Source: Aphelenchoides besseyi
Lineage: Eukaryota; Nematoda; Chromadorea; Rhabditida; Aphelenchoididae
Reading direction: 5' to 3'
Assembly: GCA_024699855.1 (NCBI GenBank)
Contig: JAMPIQ010000001.1
Coordinates: 10,168,001-10,232,000, forward strand
Length of the DNA stretch: 64,000 nt
Position numbers and translations under genes: made by a program. The notes below the pieces were generated by a model, which searched no databases, was not told the origin of the DNA, and saw only the letters and a program-made list of their open reading frames with translations. Position 1 is the stretch's first letter, and each line of letters starts with the position of its first letter. Positions 1-9,913 of this stretch are shown piece after piece.

Positions 1-54
1 GTGTTTCTGCACCAACGAAATCAATTCGCCTCCACGACAAAAACATTCGAGACC

Positions 55-1427
55 TCACGATGCTTTTCGATTAGAAATGGCGGTTTCGTAAAAGAAAAAG
101 TTGCGACCTTTAAGCCTAAATAATAATGAAAGACTTAACGGAGAATATTTTAACGTCAAATCAAGCTCATTGGTCGTTGCATTTCTGCTCGTTGAGTCAT
201 CGAAAGTTTTGATCCAAAAAACCTGAGGGCCAAGAAAAATGAGTCGCGTGAAATTTTCGATAAACAAACGTCGTCAAATGTCCACTCCCGCCCTCTTTCT
301 CACGTTGAATCGGCACTCTCCATGTGTTTGCTCTTGCACACAATCATCCAACGCAAAATCGACTCAAACAACAAATTTGGGAGCGCTCGAGTTAAATAGT
401 TTTTAAGGAAAACGGACAGCTCACCTGATGGAGAATCGAATACCGAGTTCGTGTTTACGAAGAACTTTGCATGATTGGCCAATCCGAAGTGTCGAAGCAG
501 ATCGTCATTACTCGTAGTAGACTCGTTGCTGAATGTGAGGATTGGAACGATGTTCTCATGCATCCACGCCGGAAACAACGACAGCGTCTGAACAGCATTC
601 AATGGAGCTCGAGATCGATGAACTCACCAATTGAATGTCCGAATCGATTTGATCGTTAACTGAACCCATGAAACTCGGTAAAACAAAACCGACTGCGTGA
701 ATTCTTTCTTTTGCTGCTACGTTGAAATAGTCGGTCACCACTGATGCCAACTCGCGATTAGCTTTCAGTCCTCTAAAATGAAGAGTGTTAATAACCGATA
801 CTGTGGAGTTTACGTTGGATCGCCAATTCCCGGTGTGTCGATTACCACTGGACGATAAGGCATATTTGTGCCATTAAACACATATTTTGTTACCGCTTTC
901 TCGGGAGTAGTTTGATCAAAGATCTAAAAGATAATTTCAGCATTTGGCTTCAAATTGAACCTACTTCATCAGCGATCTTGTAACGATGTTTCCTGAAATG
1001 GCCGTCTAGCTATCACCAACCTCTTCAAACTCACGTGTCGAATTCAACTCCATAGAAATAGTTGCAGAGAAAATCAATCAACGAGCTCTTCCCTCCGCCA
1101 ATCGGTCCGACGAGCACAATCGTTCGACTGGGACGATTGTAAGTGTCTGCAAGAGAATAAGAAGACACGAAATAAACTAGAACCTTTTTCTTGTCCCGCA
1201 TAAACTACTCGGACATTGTCAGTTCCGAACGATTCGCCTGCGAACTGGGTGATCCGTGACAAAGGCATCTTGTCGCAAAGAAATCCAATGACGTCTCTTA
1301 CACTCCAACGGCCTTCCAAGTTCCTTCCATTTCGAGCGGTTTTCTGTTCGCCGTTCCAATTTCACTGACCCGTCCGAGTGAATCGTGTGTTAATGGAGCG
1401 TTAAATGCGTACTTTTGACAAGCGAAT
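55..1427 (-). CDS. P-loop GTPase-like protein (AIG1/septin-like G domain), partial, frameshifted
   Basis: At least five exons on the minus strand encode a nucleotide-binding G domain. The P-loop reads GPIGGGKSS (about 1085-1110) and the switch II motif DTPGIGD lies near 825-845. It is followed by the stretch GLKANRELASVVTDYF and, further on, ILTFSNES in the place of the usual base-recognition loop. This order matches a family of predicted GTPases common in nematodes and fish. Introns of about 45 nt fit canonical splice sites. The exon ending at 1427 reads well as ...SEIGTANRKPLEMEG and then loses frame. The next good frame begins with EGRWSVRDV, and the break lies in a TGGAAGG-flanked 11-nt insertion near 1313-1331. 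The first exon was not found, and the last exon (55-267) may splice off the window. Family call fairly sure; integrity doubtful. Confidence 0.6.
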
Positions 1428-1439
1428 CTGAAAACAATT

Positions 1440-2730
1440 CCCGATCACTAACGAGCGCGAGTATTCAAATTCCGAGTTGAAAAGCGTTTCGCAAACTGAT
1501 TACTCGGCAGATGGACGGTCCGGAGAGAAGCGCGGAAACTGATAAGAAGCAATTCGGTCCCAACGAATTCGATTCCCTCAACTTTCGCTCTTCAACACAA
1601 AACCGCTGGGAATCGGATCTCAACGCGGTTTAAGCGACGCAAAAACCGAACGATATCGAATTTCGTTCGAGTTCATCGATTGCGTCGGTGGTCAACGAAA
1701 ACAACTTCGCTCGCTAATTGCAAACTTCCCGTACAAATCGGAGCTTTTTCTCTCCGACGCTCATAATCGTCGCGCTTTCGGATTTGTGTTTTTCGAAGCG
1801 TCGAGTTCCGGTCATCTCAAAAATTTCAAAAACGCCGCTCACGCAAATTCACGAGCGCGTTTGAGTAAACAAACTCGACGGTTATCTTCCGACCGTTTGC
1901 TGCCAAATCGAATTCGTCAAAAGCGGGGGATCGACGGCTTGTCGTCGATGGAAAGAAACGTTGGTGAATGTGGGAACAAAGACGCCCGTTGATTCCCATC
2001 ATCGGCTCATGACCTCGACTGAGCAAATAAGAACGGCGACTGTTACCTTATTTTTATGAGTTTGTCGACGAAAATCCTCGTTCGAGCGAAAAGAATCGAA
2101 AATCATAAACGAAAGTTGCCAAAAGCAACAAGTTCGCTCGTTGGGGCGAAGATAAGAATCTGTCAATTAGAGATGAGTTTCTTTTTTGTTCGTGACAGAA
2201 TGTGAAGTCAACAAATGAAGTTGTTTCCATGAACTAAAGCGAACGTTCTTTTCGGATCGATGGGAAGTCGAATGGAGTGCTCTTATTGTTATTCAACGTG
2301 ATGTCAATGACCTTAAAATCTTAAAAGTTCAGACTCTGAGTGAGTTCAGTAGTTTCATTAGAACGCGAAGCCCGTGAAGAATCACGATTATGCTCTTTGT
2401 CGTAATTATCAACAAATTTAAACGACAAAACCGATTATTCGCCAATCACTGTCTGCATAGAACGTTTATTCTCAATCTTCTCGGTCGTTCTGAACTCACT
2501 TGCAATGTTCTCACTACGCTTGTGACCTGTGAATGAGCAAAAGAAAAGCGATAAGCGCCTTTGTTTTTGTTGTCTGCGTAGTCGTGGAATTGAAGTCGTC
2601 GATTAATCCAGTTGCTTATACTTTTAATTTCGGACGAAAATGAATCAACACGACAGTATGTTAGCTGATTCATTTCCATTTCTAATCGAATTCAGAGCTC
2701 GTCGTATTGTACGTCGAGCCACTAGAGGAG
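1440..2730. other. gap between divergent genes
   Basis: No convincing exon was found on either strand. The open frames lack splice context and coding character. Several GATA-type motifs (TGATAAG near 1537, AGATAAG near 2150) could belong to the promoter of the nuclear receptor downstream or of the GTPase upstream, but this is only a motif match. Confidence 0.3.
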
Positions 2731-4192
2731 ATGTCCAGTGATTCGATCGATCCTGTTGTTCCTATAAACTCAGCAGTCTTCAAACCAAAACGTCTGATTG
2801 ACCGGCCCAAGACCCGAGTTAAACGCGAACCACAGAGAAACTGTGTCATCTGCGAAGCGCCAGCCTTCTGTAAACATTTCAATGCGATTTCATGTGAAAG
2901 TTGTGCGGCTTTCTTTCGTCGCACAGGTTTGGAATCACTTTTATCTTTGAGTCTACGATCAGCTTCCAGTTTCTTGTCGACATCGTTACACATGTACGCA
3001 CAACAAAACGTGCGACATCACCGAATCCAACGGTCGAACACTGTGCAAATTCTGTCGCTTTAAATCTTGCATTATAAAAGGCATGAATATCGGAGGTTGG
3101 CACTCAAATTGGCTTGTTTCTCACCGAATGTTGTAGCGGTCGAAAGTTGCAGTCGATTTCGTAGGTTTCCAAATCTTTCTGATGAATCGCTACTGTGGCG
3201 TGTGGTTGTTGCACAACGTTCCACGTATCTCAGGTACAAATTAGAGGTTTTACGGATCTACGAGCTTTTAGTCGTTATCAGTCGTTGATTCGGTCATACG
3301 GCGGAAATCAAGCGATCACGAAGATGGGAGTCGAGAATCCAACTTGTTTGCACATTTCTATTGCTGTTGCTTCGGAAGTTCCGGTTCTTCTCGACTATTT
3401 GAAAGCCACGGGTTTCAAAGAAATTGCAGAGCACGAAGACGAATTTGTACGTTCCATCAACTCGTTTGTTTTTATGTCGTCTTTAGCAACAATTGAGTAA
3501 AGCACTCTTCTACCCGTGGCTTTGTTTCACTGTTGTCATGCACAATTTGCGCAACAGCGGCCACATAAGGAATGTTGCATTTGTTGTCGATGAAAGTTTC
3601 ATTAAAGTCAATTGGGAGACCGTGGGTTTGATGATCAGTAGCTGTCATGGTCTCAAAAATTGTCAAACGGTTTTGGAGTAAGCAGGAAAATGAGTTTTTT
3701 GAGTTTATTAGTCAATTCAGCTACACTATGAGATACTACAAAACATGTTTGGAAATGGCGGCTCGACTTCATTCACTGCGTTTTGAGGTTTGTTTTAAGT
3801 GAACTTCAAAAATCAAGTTTTTTAGGACGTTGAACATTCGGTAATTTTCCACATTTTTGCTCTACAACTTACTTCGAAGATTCTCAAAAACAATCCATCT
3901 GTTCGTAGTCAATTGTCCGATGTATTTGAGCAGCTTCGTGCTTATTACATTGCCAACCTCGACAATGTTGCTGTGCGACTGGGAAACGTGGTTTTGATTT
4001 TGAGTCAAATGGAGGTTTGTAGACCACCGAAAGCTTCAGATCACATGTGTTTAGCACTTGGTTACTGCGTTCAAAGATTATGCCATGATCCTGGAACTCA
4101 ACGGCCACGTGCCGGTCGTTGCACGAACCCTCGGCTGCAGCGTTCAATTAGCGGAGTTGTTGGGTGAATTTCAATTGAACAAAAATCCTTAA
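2731..4192 (+). CDS. nuclear hormone receptor (nematode-type), NR 1
   Basis: Eight exons. The DNA-binding domain starts at CVICEAPAFCKHFNAISCES with the P-box CESCAAFFRR. The second zinc finger, after an intron at 2927-2969, has cysteines in YTC, KTCD and LCKFCRFKSC. Later exons give a helical ligand-binding domain, for example HSVIFHIFALQLTSKIL and FEQLRAYYIANLDNVAVRLG, ending at TAA 4190-4192. The start is the ATG at 2731. Introns are 35-45 nt with good GT/AG signals, including one at 4015-4054. The protein should be a nuclear DNA-binding transcription factor of the expanded nematode NHR class. Its ligand and targets cannot be told. All splice phases I checked are consistent, so the gene appears intact. 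Confidence 0.85.
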
Positions 4193-4397
4193 CAGCATTT
4201 CATGAAATTGCTCGATTTATGACTATCGATGAGCATTTTTGGAGATAAAAGAGCACTCGATTGCTAAGCTAGTTTATTGACGTTGAATTGCGCATATCCA
4301 ATTAGTTCAATTATGTCAATTGAGTTGTGGTAAATATAGAAATCAAATTGATAGCAAAGTTTGCAAGTGTTATTTGGCAAGTACGTCACTATAATCT

Positions 4398-5108
4398 TCA
4401 ACCCAAGCGAGCGTTAGTGTTCAATCCAACTTGACGTTTGCCGACACGAAGTCCCACATCGGTATTCAACAATTGACGTGCAATGCGGTCATGAGAATCA
4501 TTCTTACCGAAACCACTGAAAAACAACTTTTTTTATCCAAAACATACAACTCACGCTTCTCGTTTGCCAACTTGAGTTCCGACATTGGCACCCAAAAGTT
4601 GACGAGCAATACGAGCATGCGACTCGTGTTTATCAGCTCCTTCAAATCCACTGTAATATACTGTTAATTTGAGACTTTTCATTTTGAATATACGCTTCGC
4701 GTTTTCCAACATTCGCTCCAATTTGTGTTCCCAAAAGTTGACGAGCGATCCTCTCGTGTTTTTCCTCGTCATTGTTGTCAAATCTACTGCAACGACGTTT
4801 TGATTAATCAAGTAGTTTCACACTCACGCTTCACGCTTTCCAACGTTTACTCCACCTTGTGTGCTCAGGAGTTGTCGTTTGTAACGCAGTTTGGGTTCAC
4901 CGTCGGCCATTTCATTGCCGTAGAATCCACTAAATCGATCACTCTGTTAACTCTAAAGCTCAGAACCTTACGCTTCTCGTTTCCCAACTTGTCCCTGTGC
5001 TCCAACGGAAACTTGTCGTTTATCAATATTGCCACGAACACCAACGTTTGCCAACTGTGCCGAAGCAACAGCGATAAGGACTACTAGAAGGAGACACAAG
5101 AACTTCAT
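4398..5108 (-). CDS. repeat-containing secreted neuropeptide-like precursor 1
   Basis: Five exons. A signal peptide (MKFLCLLLVVLIAVASA) is followed by one repeat per exon. Each repeat ends in V-G-K-R, a dibasic cleavage site with a Gly amide donor. In the four QLL repeats it starts at an Arg-Gln junction (for example IAR/QLLGTQ). Predicted products are about 10-12 residues with N-terminal Gln (possible pyroglutamate) and a C-terminal amide, for instance QLLGTQIGANV and QLLGANVGTQV. The last exon adds a divergent QLLNTDVGLRV repeat and ends in QVGLNTNARLG. Exons end in the same phase (GKREA), consistent with growth by exon duplication. A TATA-like box (TATAAAAG, minus strand, about 5165-5172) lies upstream. 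I do not recognise the family; the neuropeptide role is inferred from processing sites. Confidence 0.8.
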
Positions 5109-5164
5109 TTAAAAAAAGAAAGCAGCTGGATGACAGTTCACCTATCGACGTTGAGTTGACTTCG

Positions 5165-5172
5165 CTTTTATA
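5165..5172 (-). promoter_or_regulatory. TATA-like box of peptide precursor 1
   Basis: TATAAAAG on the minus strand, about 57 nt upstream of the precursor's ATG and in the right orientation. Motif match only. Confidence 0.45.
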
Positions 5173-5575
5173 GTTCGCTGAGGTCTTCAAACGTTTCGCA
5201 TCGCCCCCGTACTTTTTCTCCGTTCTACAATTGCGCCAGCATTGTTGTAAACATATTGCTCAATAACAAAGGTCAACGGAAGGGCAAAATAACAAAGTCG
5301 AGCGCCTTGAGGCTGTCGAACTTGTTCAGTCTGCCCATTTACTTTCCTTTTGTGTAAACTACGATACATTAGCAAGATCATAATTTTGGTCACTAAAACA
5401 AACAATTCGACGAAACTGTCATTTAAAAGTTCAATTTATGATCGAGGTGATAAACAAGCCGGAATTCATCTCATGACCCTTTGATCTATGATCTCGTCTT
5501 AGTTTTTTAATTCTGTACGCTTGATCAATTGTTCTTGATGGCTTATCTGTGTCATTTTATTAAATAGTTTATCGA

Positions 5576-5773
5576 TCATAACTTTCGTTTGTAAACAACT
5601 ACATTTTGAAACTTAAGGCGATCGATCACTTGGTCTATTGGTTCCATTAACGAACAGCCGAATGCATTGACCACCTTTCCATTTTCTTTGCTCTCAGTGT
5701 AATAACTGTTACAAAAAAGTTCCCAGTTCGCAAATTGATTTTCGTTCATTTCGACAGATGTCCATTCTGTCAA
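5576..5773 (-). CDS. possible small ORF, unknown
   Basis: 65 codons from ATG with a NWELF stretch. The gene nested in the SF1 intron carries NWKLF in a similar setting (see 19928-20563). No signal peptide is visible and no splice sites are obvious. It may be a fragment of a small gene family or chance. The rest of the gap 5109-5906 shows nothing. Confidence 0.25.
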   Translation of the reverse strand: MTEWTSVEMNENQFANWELFCNSYYTESKENGKVVNAFGCSLMEPIDQVIDRLKFQNVVVYKRKL

Positions 5774-5906
5774 TTTTTATATCGTAGTTTGTTTTAAAGA
5801 TTAACCTCAAATAACATAAGAAAATTCGATGCTTATTGAGTTTATTGTGCTATTAATACAATTTCAATTACACGAAAACTAAGATTCTCATCGAACTTCA
5901 AATCGC

Positions 5907-6440
5907 TTAACCGGCACGAACATTGGCGTTGAGTCCAACTTGGCGGGCAGCTCTGCTAACTTCTTTTCTGAAACATCCAACAAATTGAGTGAAATGAAAT
6001 TGTTATTACTTCCCAGTAAAATGCATTTTATCGACTGATCTCTTCCCAACGTGGGTTCCAACACCGGCGTTCACTTGACGAGTTTGACGATGTTCACCAT
6101 TGAAGTCCTTCTCACCATTGAAGTGATTTTCTTTGTCAAATCCGCTAAATTACACTCCAGTTTACTTTTTAATCCTTTCATCTTACGCTTCACGTTTGCC
6201 TACTTGGCCGCCGGCTTGAGTTCCCAAAAGCTGACGAACGACACGATGGTTCCCATTGAAGTCCTTCTCACCATTGAAGTGATTTTTGTCGAATCCGCTA
6301 AATTGCACTCCAGTTTACTTTCTAATTCTTCTTACTTACGCTTCACGTTTGCCTACTTGGCCTGATGCTCCGACATTTGCCAGTTGACAATATGCAACGG
6401 CGACAAGCATCATGAGCAGAACGATGTTGATTAACTTCAT
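5907..6440 (-). CDS. repeat-containing secreted neuropeptide-like precursor 2 (paralogue)
   Basis: Four exons with the same design as the precursor at 4398-5108. A signal peptide (MKLINIVLLMMLVAVAYC) leads into a QLANVG start, then repeats ending in VGKR. The units include QLLGTQAGGQV and QVNAGVGTHV, and the last exon ends in QVGLNANVRAG. Exons 2 and 3 share spacer text (HFNGEKDFNG) and their preceding introns are nearly identical, which points to a recent internal exon duplication. A TATA-like box lies about 100 nt upstream (near 6539-6546). The two genes are tandem and on the same strand, so they arose by gene duplication and may be co-regulated. Confidence 0.8.
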
Positions 6441-7300
6441 GTCTAACAGGACTAGTCGATTGAGGTAGTTAGGTTAAATCGACTGCTATGTGGTAGGAAT
6501 AGAAGCTGAAGTTAAGATTTGCACTTTTTGGATTCCTCATTTTATACGAAACAGTCCAAAAACAAACCGTTAGGTGTGTGACCATAAAGTGTAATAAACA
6601 GTTAGAAATTCAAGGTCATCAGCTTCTTTTCATTTCTCTTTTCGCTCACGAGTTTAATGACCTTTGATTCGGTTGTAAACAGGAACGTTAAATAAGCGGT
6701 GAAAAACAATCTGGAGGCGTTTTGATTGGCTCTTCGTTTTACAGCGTGGTCAAGAAACTGGAAAGTTTTGATTGCAATCGATGGTAGTTCCCAGTAAACG
6801 AAAAAACTCGGTCACTGAATGGTCGGTAATCGATCTTTTTCCTCCAACTGTAAGTTAAAACACATAAAAAGGTTAAAACATTGATCAAGTGAAGTCGTTG
6901 ATGAATACAAAAAATAACAAAGCTGCACGCCTTCGCTCATCAATCAAAAACGTTTGCAAACAGCAATGAGCTTGAGACTAGGGAATTACATTATGATGAA
7001 CATAATCGCATCCAATTCACCTGTGAGATTTGTTCATTCATTTGGGGTGATCTTCGCTCAAACGAACTTTACGTGTCATTGTAAACATCGCACATTTAGA
7101 TCTTATCAAGTCAACAACTCAAATTATTTCATTCATCTTAAGATAAAAATGGAGCCAGTTTGTTTAGCTCCCGTTGATGAAACAGCGTTCATTCACGTGT
7201 GAGTCCGTTTTCGAAGTCTGTGCAAAACATTGAAGACACGCCCAAACCAATTTCTTTACACTTTTTGAACGATTGCGCGACGTTTTGCTGCAGATCGAGA
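6441..7300. other. intergenic, no gene seen
   Basis: AT-rich. Open frames here lack splice sites and coding character. It probably holds the promoters of the peptide precursor to the left and the secreted peptide gene to the right. Confidence 0.3.
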
Positions 7301-7308
7301 TATAAAAG
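7301..7308 (+). promoter_or_regulatory. TATA box
   Basis: TATAAAAG about 36-43 nt upstream of the ATG at 7344, in the correct orientation for the small secreted peptide gene. Confidence 0.5.
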
Positions 7309-7343
7309 AGAAACATTTGATCTTCAACCATTTAGTTGTCTCA

Positions 7344-7659
7344 ATGTTCAAGAAATTGATCTTTTTTGTCTTCGCACTTATGCTTTTGGCTTCGACTTTT
7401 GCCACTGCTGGCAACCCCGTCGAGTTGGTTTCGCCAATTAAAAATCTGACTAATTGCTAATGATTTCAGTGAGCAAACCGGAAAGAGCGACGGTCAACAG
7501 GTTCACGTTCGTGCTCTTCGCTCTTCTCCCAAGTGAGTTTTTGAGCTTCAACATCAATCAATCAAACGTTCGACTTTCAGGCAAAAGCAATGCACTCCAT
7601 TTCCCGCATGTGCGAGCCAATCAAAGACTCAACATTTCACTGGAAGCGGGGACTCTTGA
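7344..7659 (+). CDS. small secreted peptide precursor with a two-cysteine motif
   Basis: Three exons (7344-7423, 7470-7532, 7581-7659) joined by introns with clean GT and TTTCAG ends. They encode about 73 residues: a signal peptide (MFKKLIFFVFALMLLASTFA), a short polar pro-region, then LRSSPKQKQCTPFPACASQS and a tail ending in GSGDS. The two cysteines (C-x5-C) could form a loop. It has a TATA box close upstream, typical of highly expressed small secreted products. No known family recognised. It may be a signalling or defence peptide, but the sequence does not decide. Confidence 0.65.
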
Positions 7660-7797
7660 GCTGATCGAACATCTTTGATTTGTCACCACGTTTATCTGCT
7701 AAACAACCGCGACACCTCGTCTTTAAACTTCGATCACATCGATACATGATCAGAATAAATCATTTTGCCAAAATCACGTTTACAGATTTCATAACAA

Positions 7798-8255
7798 TCA
7801 CTTGTTCTTCACTAAGACCGTTTTTTGACCGTTGTATTCGAGAAGCTCTGTTGTGGTCGTACCTTTTGTTTTCATGTCAACTTTGCTCGTAATATGTGCT
7901 TTACGTTCCTTTTCTGACGCAGCATCCTTTTGGTCCGGCTCGACAGTGTAGTATTTTGTTTCCTGAATTGATTGCAAACAGAAAAATAGTCTGACTCACT
8001 TCTGCCCATTCTCGTTCTTCGTAGACCGGCGCCTGAATCAGATCACGAGCTCGACGGCCATGCTGATGCATATCGATAAAAGCGTAGAGCTGAGCGGCAA
8101 TGTAGATTGCAAGCAAAATGCAAGCAGCCCAAAGAAACGATCCGATCCACTGCAATAATACGATTAGAAGATCAAGAATTTTAACTACTTACTGCATCGC
8201 CGATCGGCAGGCCGGTGATCCACAGATACGAACTCGAGTTATCATTTTCCGACAT
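7798..8255 (-). CDS. small single-pass membrane protein
   Basis: Three exons give a protein of about 125 residues. The N-terminus is short and polar (MSENDNSSSYLWITGLPIGD). One hydrophobic segment follows (IGSFLWAACILLAIYIAAQL), and then a charged tail with EEREWAE and a Thr-rich stretch, ending in LVKNK. Introns of 37-43 nt fit GT/AG. It lacks a cleavable signal, so it is probably membrane-anchored with a cytosolic tail. No family recognised. Confidence 0.6.
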
Positions 8256-8810
8256 GACAGCGCAGTTTGAAGGTGTTGAAATGAAAAGGAAATCGAACAA
8301 AATGCTAATTTTCGAAAACAGAATGAACGTAATTTGGAGCAGTGGAATTCGATTGAACTTCAAATGAACGTGCTGCTGTCAAATATGTGCATTGTGATGC
8401 AAGGTGATCCAAAATTTCAATTCAACGCCCGACTATGTCTGTCGTACATCTTATTCATAAACCTTTCGAAGACTATTAACCCACCAAATTAATCGCGCGA
8501 ATTCAATTCCTGTTTCTAATCTTCCGCAGAAAATATAGGAAGAAACTCTTAGCAAGCGGCTTCACTTCATCTATTGCTCATCAACATTCAAACCGTCTTT
8601 TTTCAAGTGTTTTGTTGAATAAGAAAGTTTATCAAAATTGAACCCATTTGATTGTTCTCAACGAAATAGATTTTTGAGTCTGAATTTCTAGCTAGAGGTG
8701 CCATGATCTTGGCATATTATGCAAAATGTAACCATTTCTCAATTCATTTATAAATTTAATCTGCGTTTTAGGTCGCTTCCCAGTTAGCAGTCAACTTCTC
8801 AGCAATCGAA

Positions 8811-9620
8811 ATGGATCCCAATTATGAAGATGCTCAGGGAGAATTCTACGTACCGCAGAATCAAAATCGTCTCTACGTTCCTTTACATCGGCAACGGGAG
8901 TTCAACGACTTGCAGACTTTGGCGTCATCGGTGTTGACAGTCGAAGAAATGGCGTTTGCTTCTCCGAAATTGGCCGCTTGTTTGCAGGTCAGTTAACATT
9001 AATTAACCAAAATTTATGTTTCTAGTGGACTTACATTCGGCATTTTGCTCGGCAATTGAGCGACGATCTTCGCTCGGGCAAAGTCGCTCATTTGCCGGTC
9101 TATCCACCAGTCAACAAGGACCGTGAATCGCGAACTTTGGAAAACTACTACGTGAGTTGTCTGATTTTGCTTGTTGACAAGAGCTTCAGAGTGTCTACAA
9201 ATACGAGACCAAAATCAATCACATCGAAGAGCGTCAAAACCAAATCGACTGTTTGGTTAGTTTTCAATCTCTATTTGGCTCATTTGATTTCAGCAATCGG
9301 AACTACGTGCTCGTTTGGATGTCACTGAGCGAGTTGTGATGTCCGCATTTGTTGAACGTTTTGAGCGTTTGAATCGAAAGGTTAGTTTTTAGGTACTAGT
9401 CGGTTGGATCCTCGTATTTTAGTACAAACCGCTTTTGAACCAATTGCACAGTTTAAAGGTCCAATTCTACACTCCATCGATGATGAATATGGACAACTCA
9501 GTGAACGAGTGCTCTAAATCAGAAAGCTTTCACTCGACTTCAAGTGAATCGAGAGACTCGACAACCATGTATTGTTCTACGTGTTCCAGTACGACTATAA
9601 CGAACAGTCAGAGCGATTAG
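8811..9620 (+). CDS. unknown protein with a helical, charged middle
   Basis: Five exons with 36-42 nt introns, ATG 8811 to TAG near 9620, about 240 residues. The N-terminus is acidic and polar. The middle (WTYIRHFARQLSDDLRSGK, then YETKINHIEERQNQIDCLQS) is rich in charged heptad-like sequence and may form a coiled coil. The C-terminal 60 residues are Ser/Thr-rich with two cysteine pairs (YCSTCS). No signal or membrane segment. Not recognised. Phases agree across all introns I checked, so it looks like a functional gene. Confidence 0.6.
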
Positions 9621-9913
9621 AATACAGGTCGTCGCAATAAACTTCCTCTTTATTCGTTTGAAACACGAGATTGTTGGCTTCAAAGCCCAGTCAATAGTCA
9701 GGATCATGCTGATTGATTAAAGCGTGTATTCGTCTTTCAGTATCCCAACAAATTTATCGACTCAAACAAAATAAATAACCACAGAGACATTAATTGCCAA
9801 ACGTAATAACCGTTACAATAGGAAGACACAAAGTAAAGAAAACGGAATAAATTATCACAATCATCCTACTTATTAAACACCACGGGAACACAAGTGATTT
9901 TGGGGTTAGAGAT

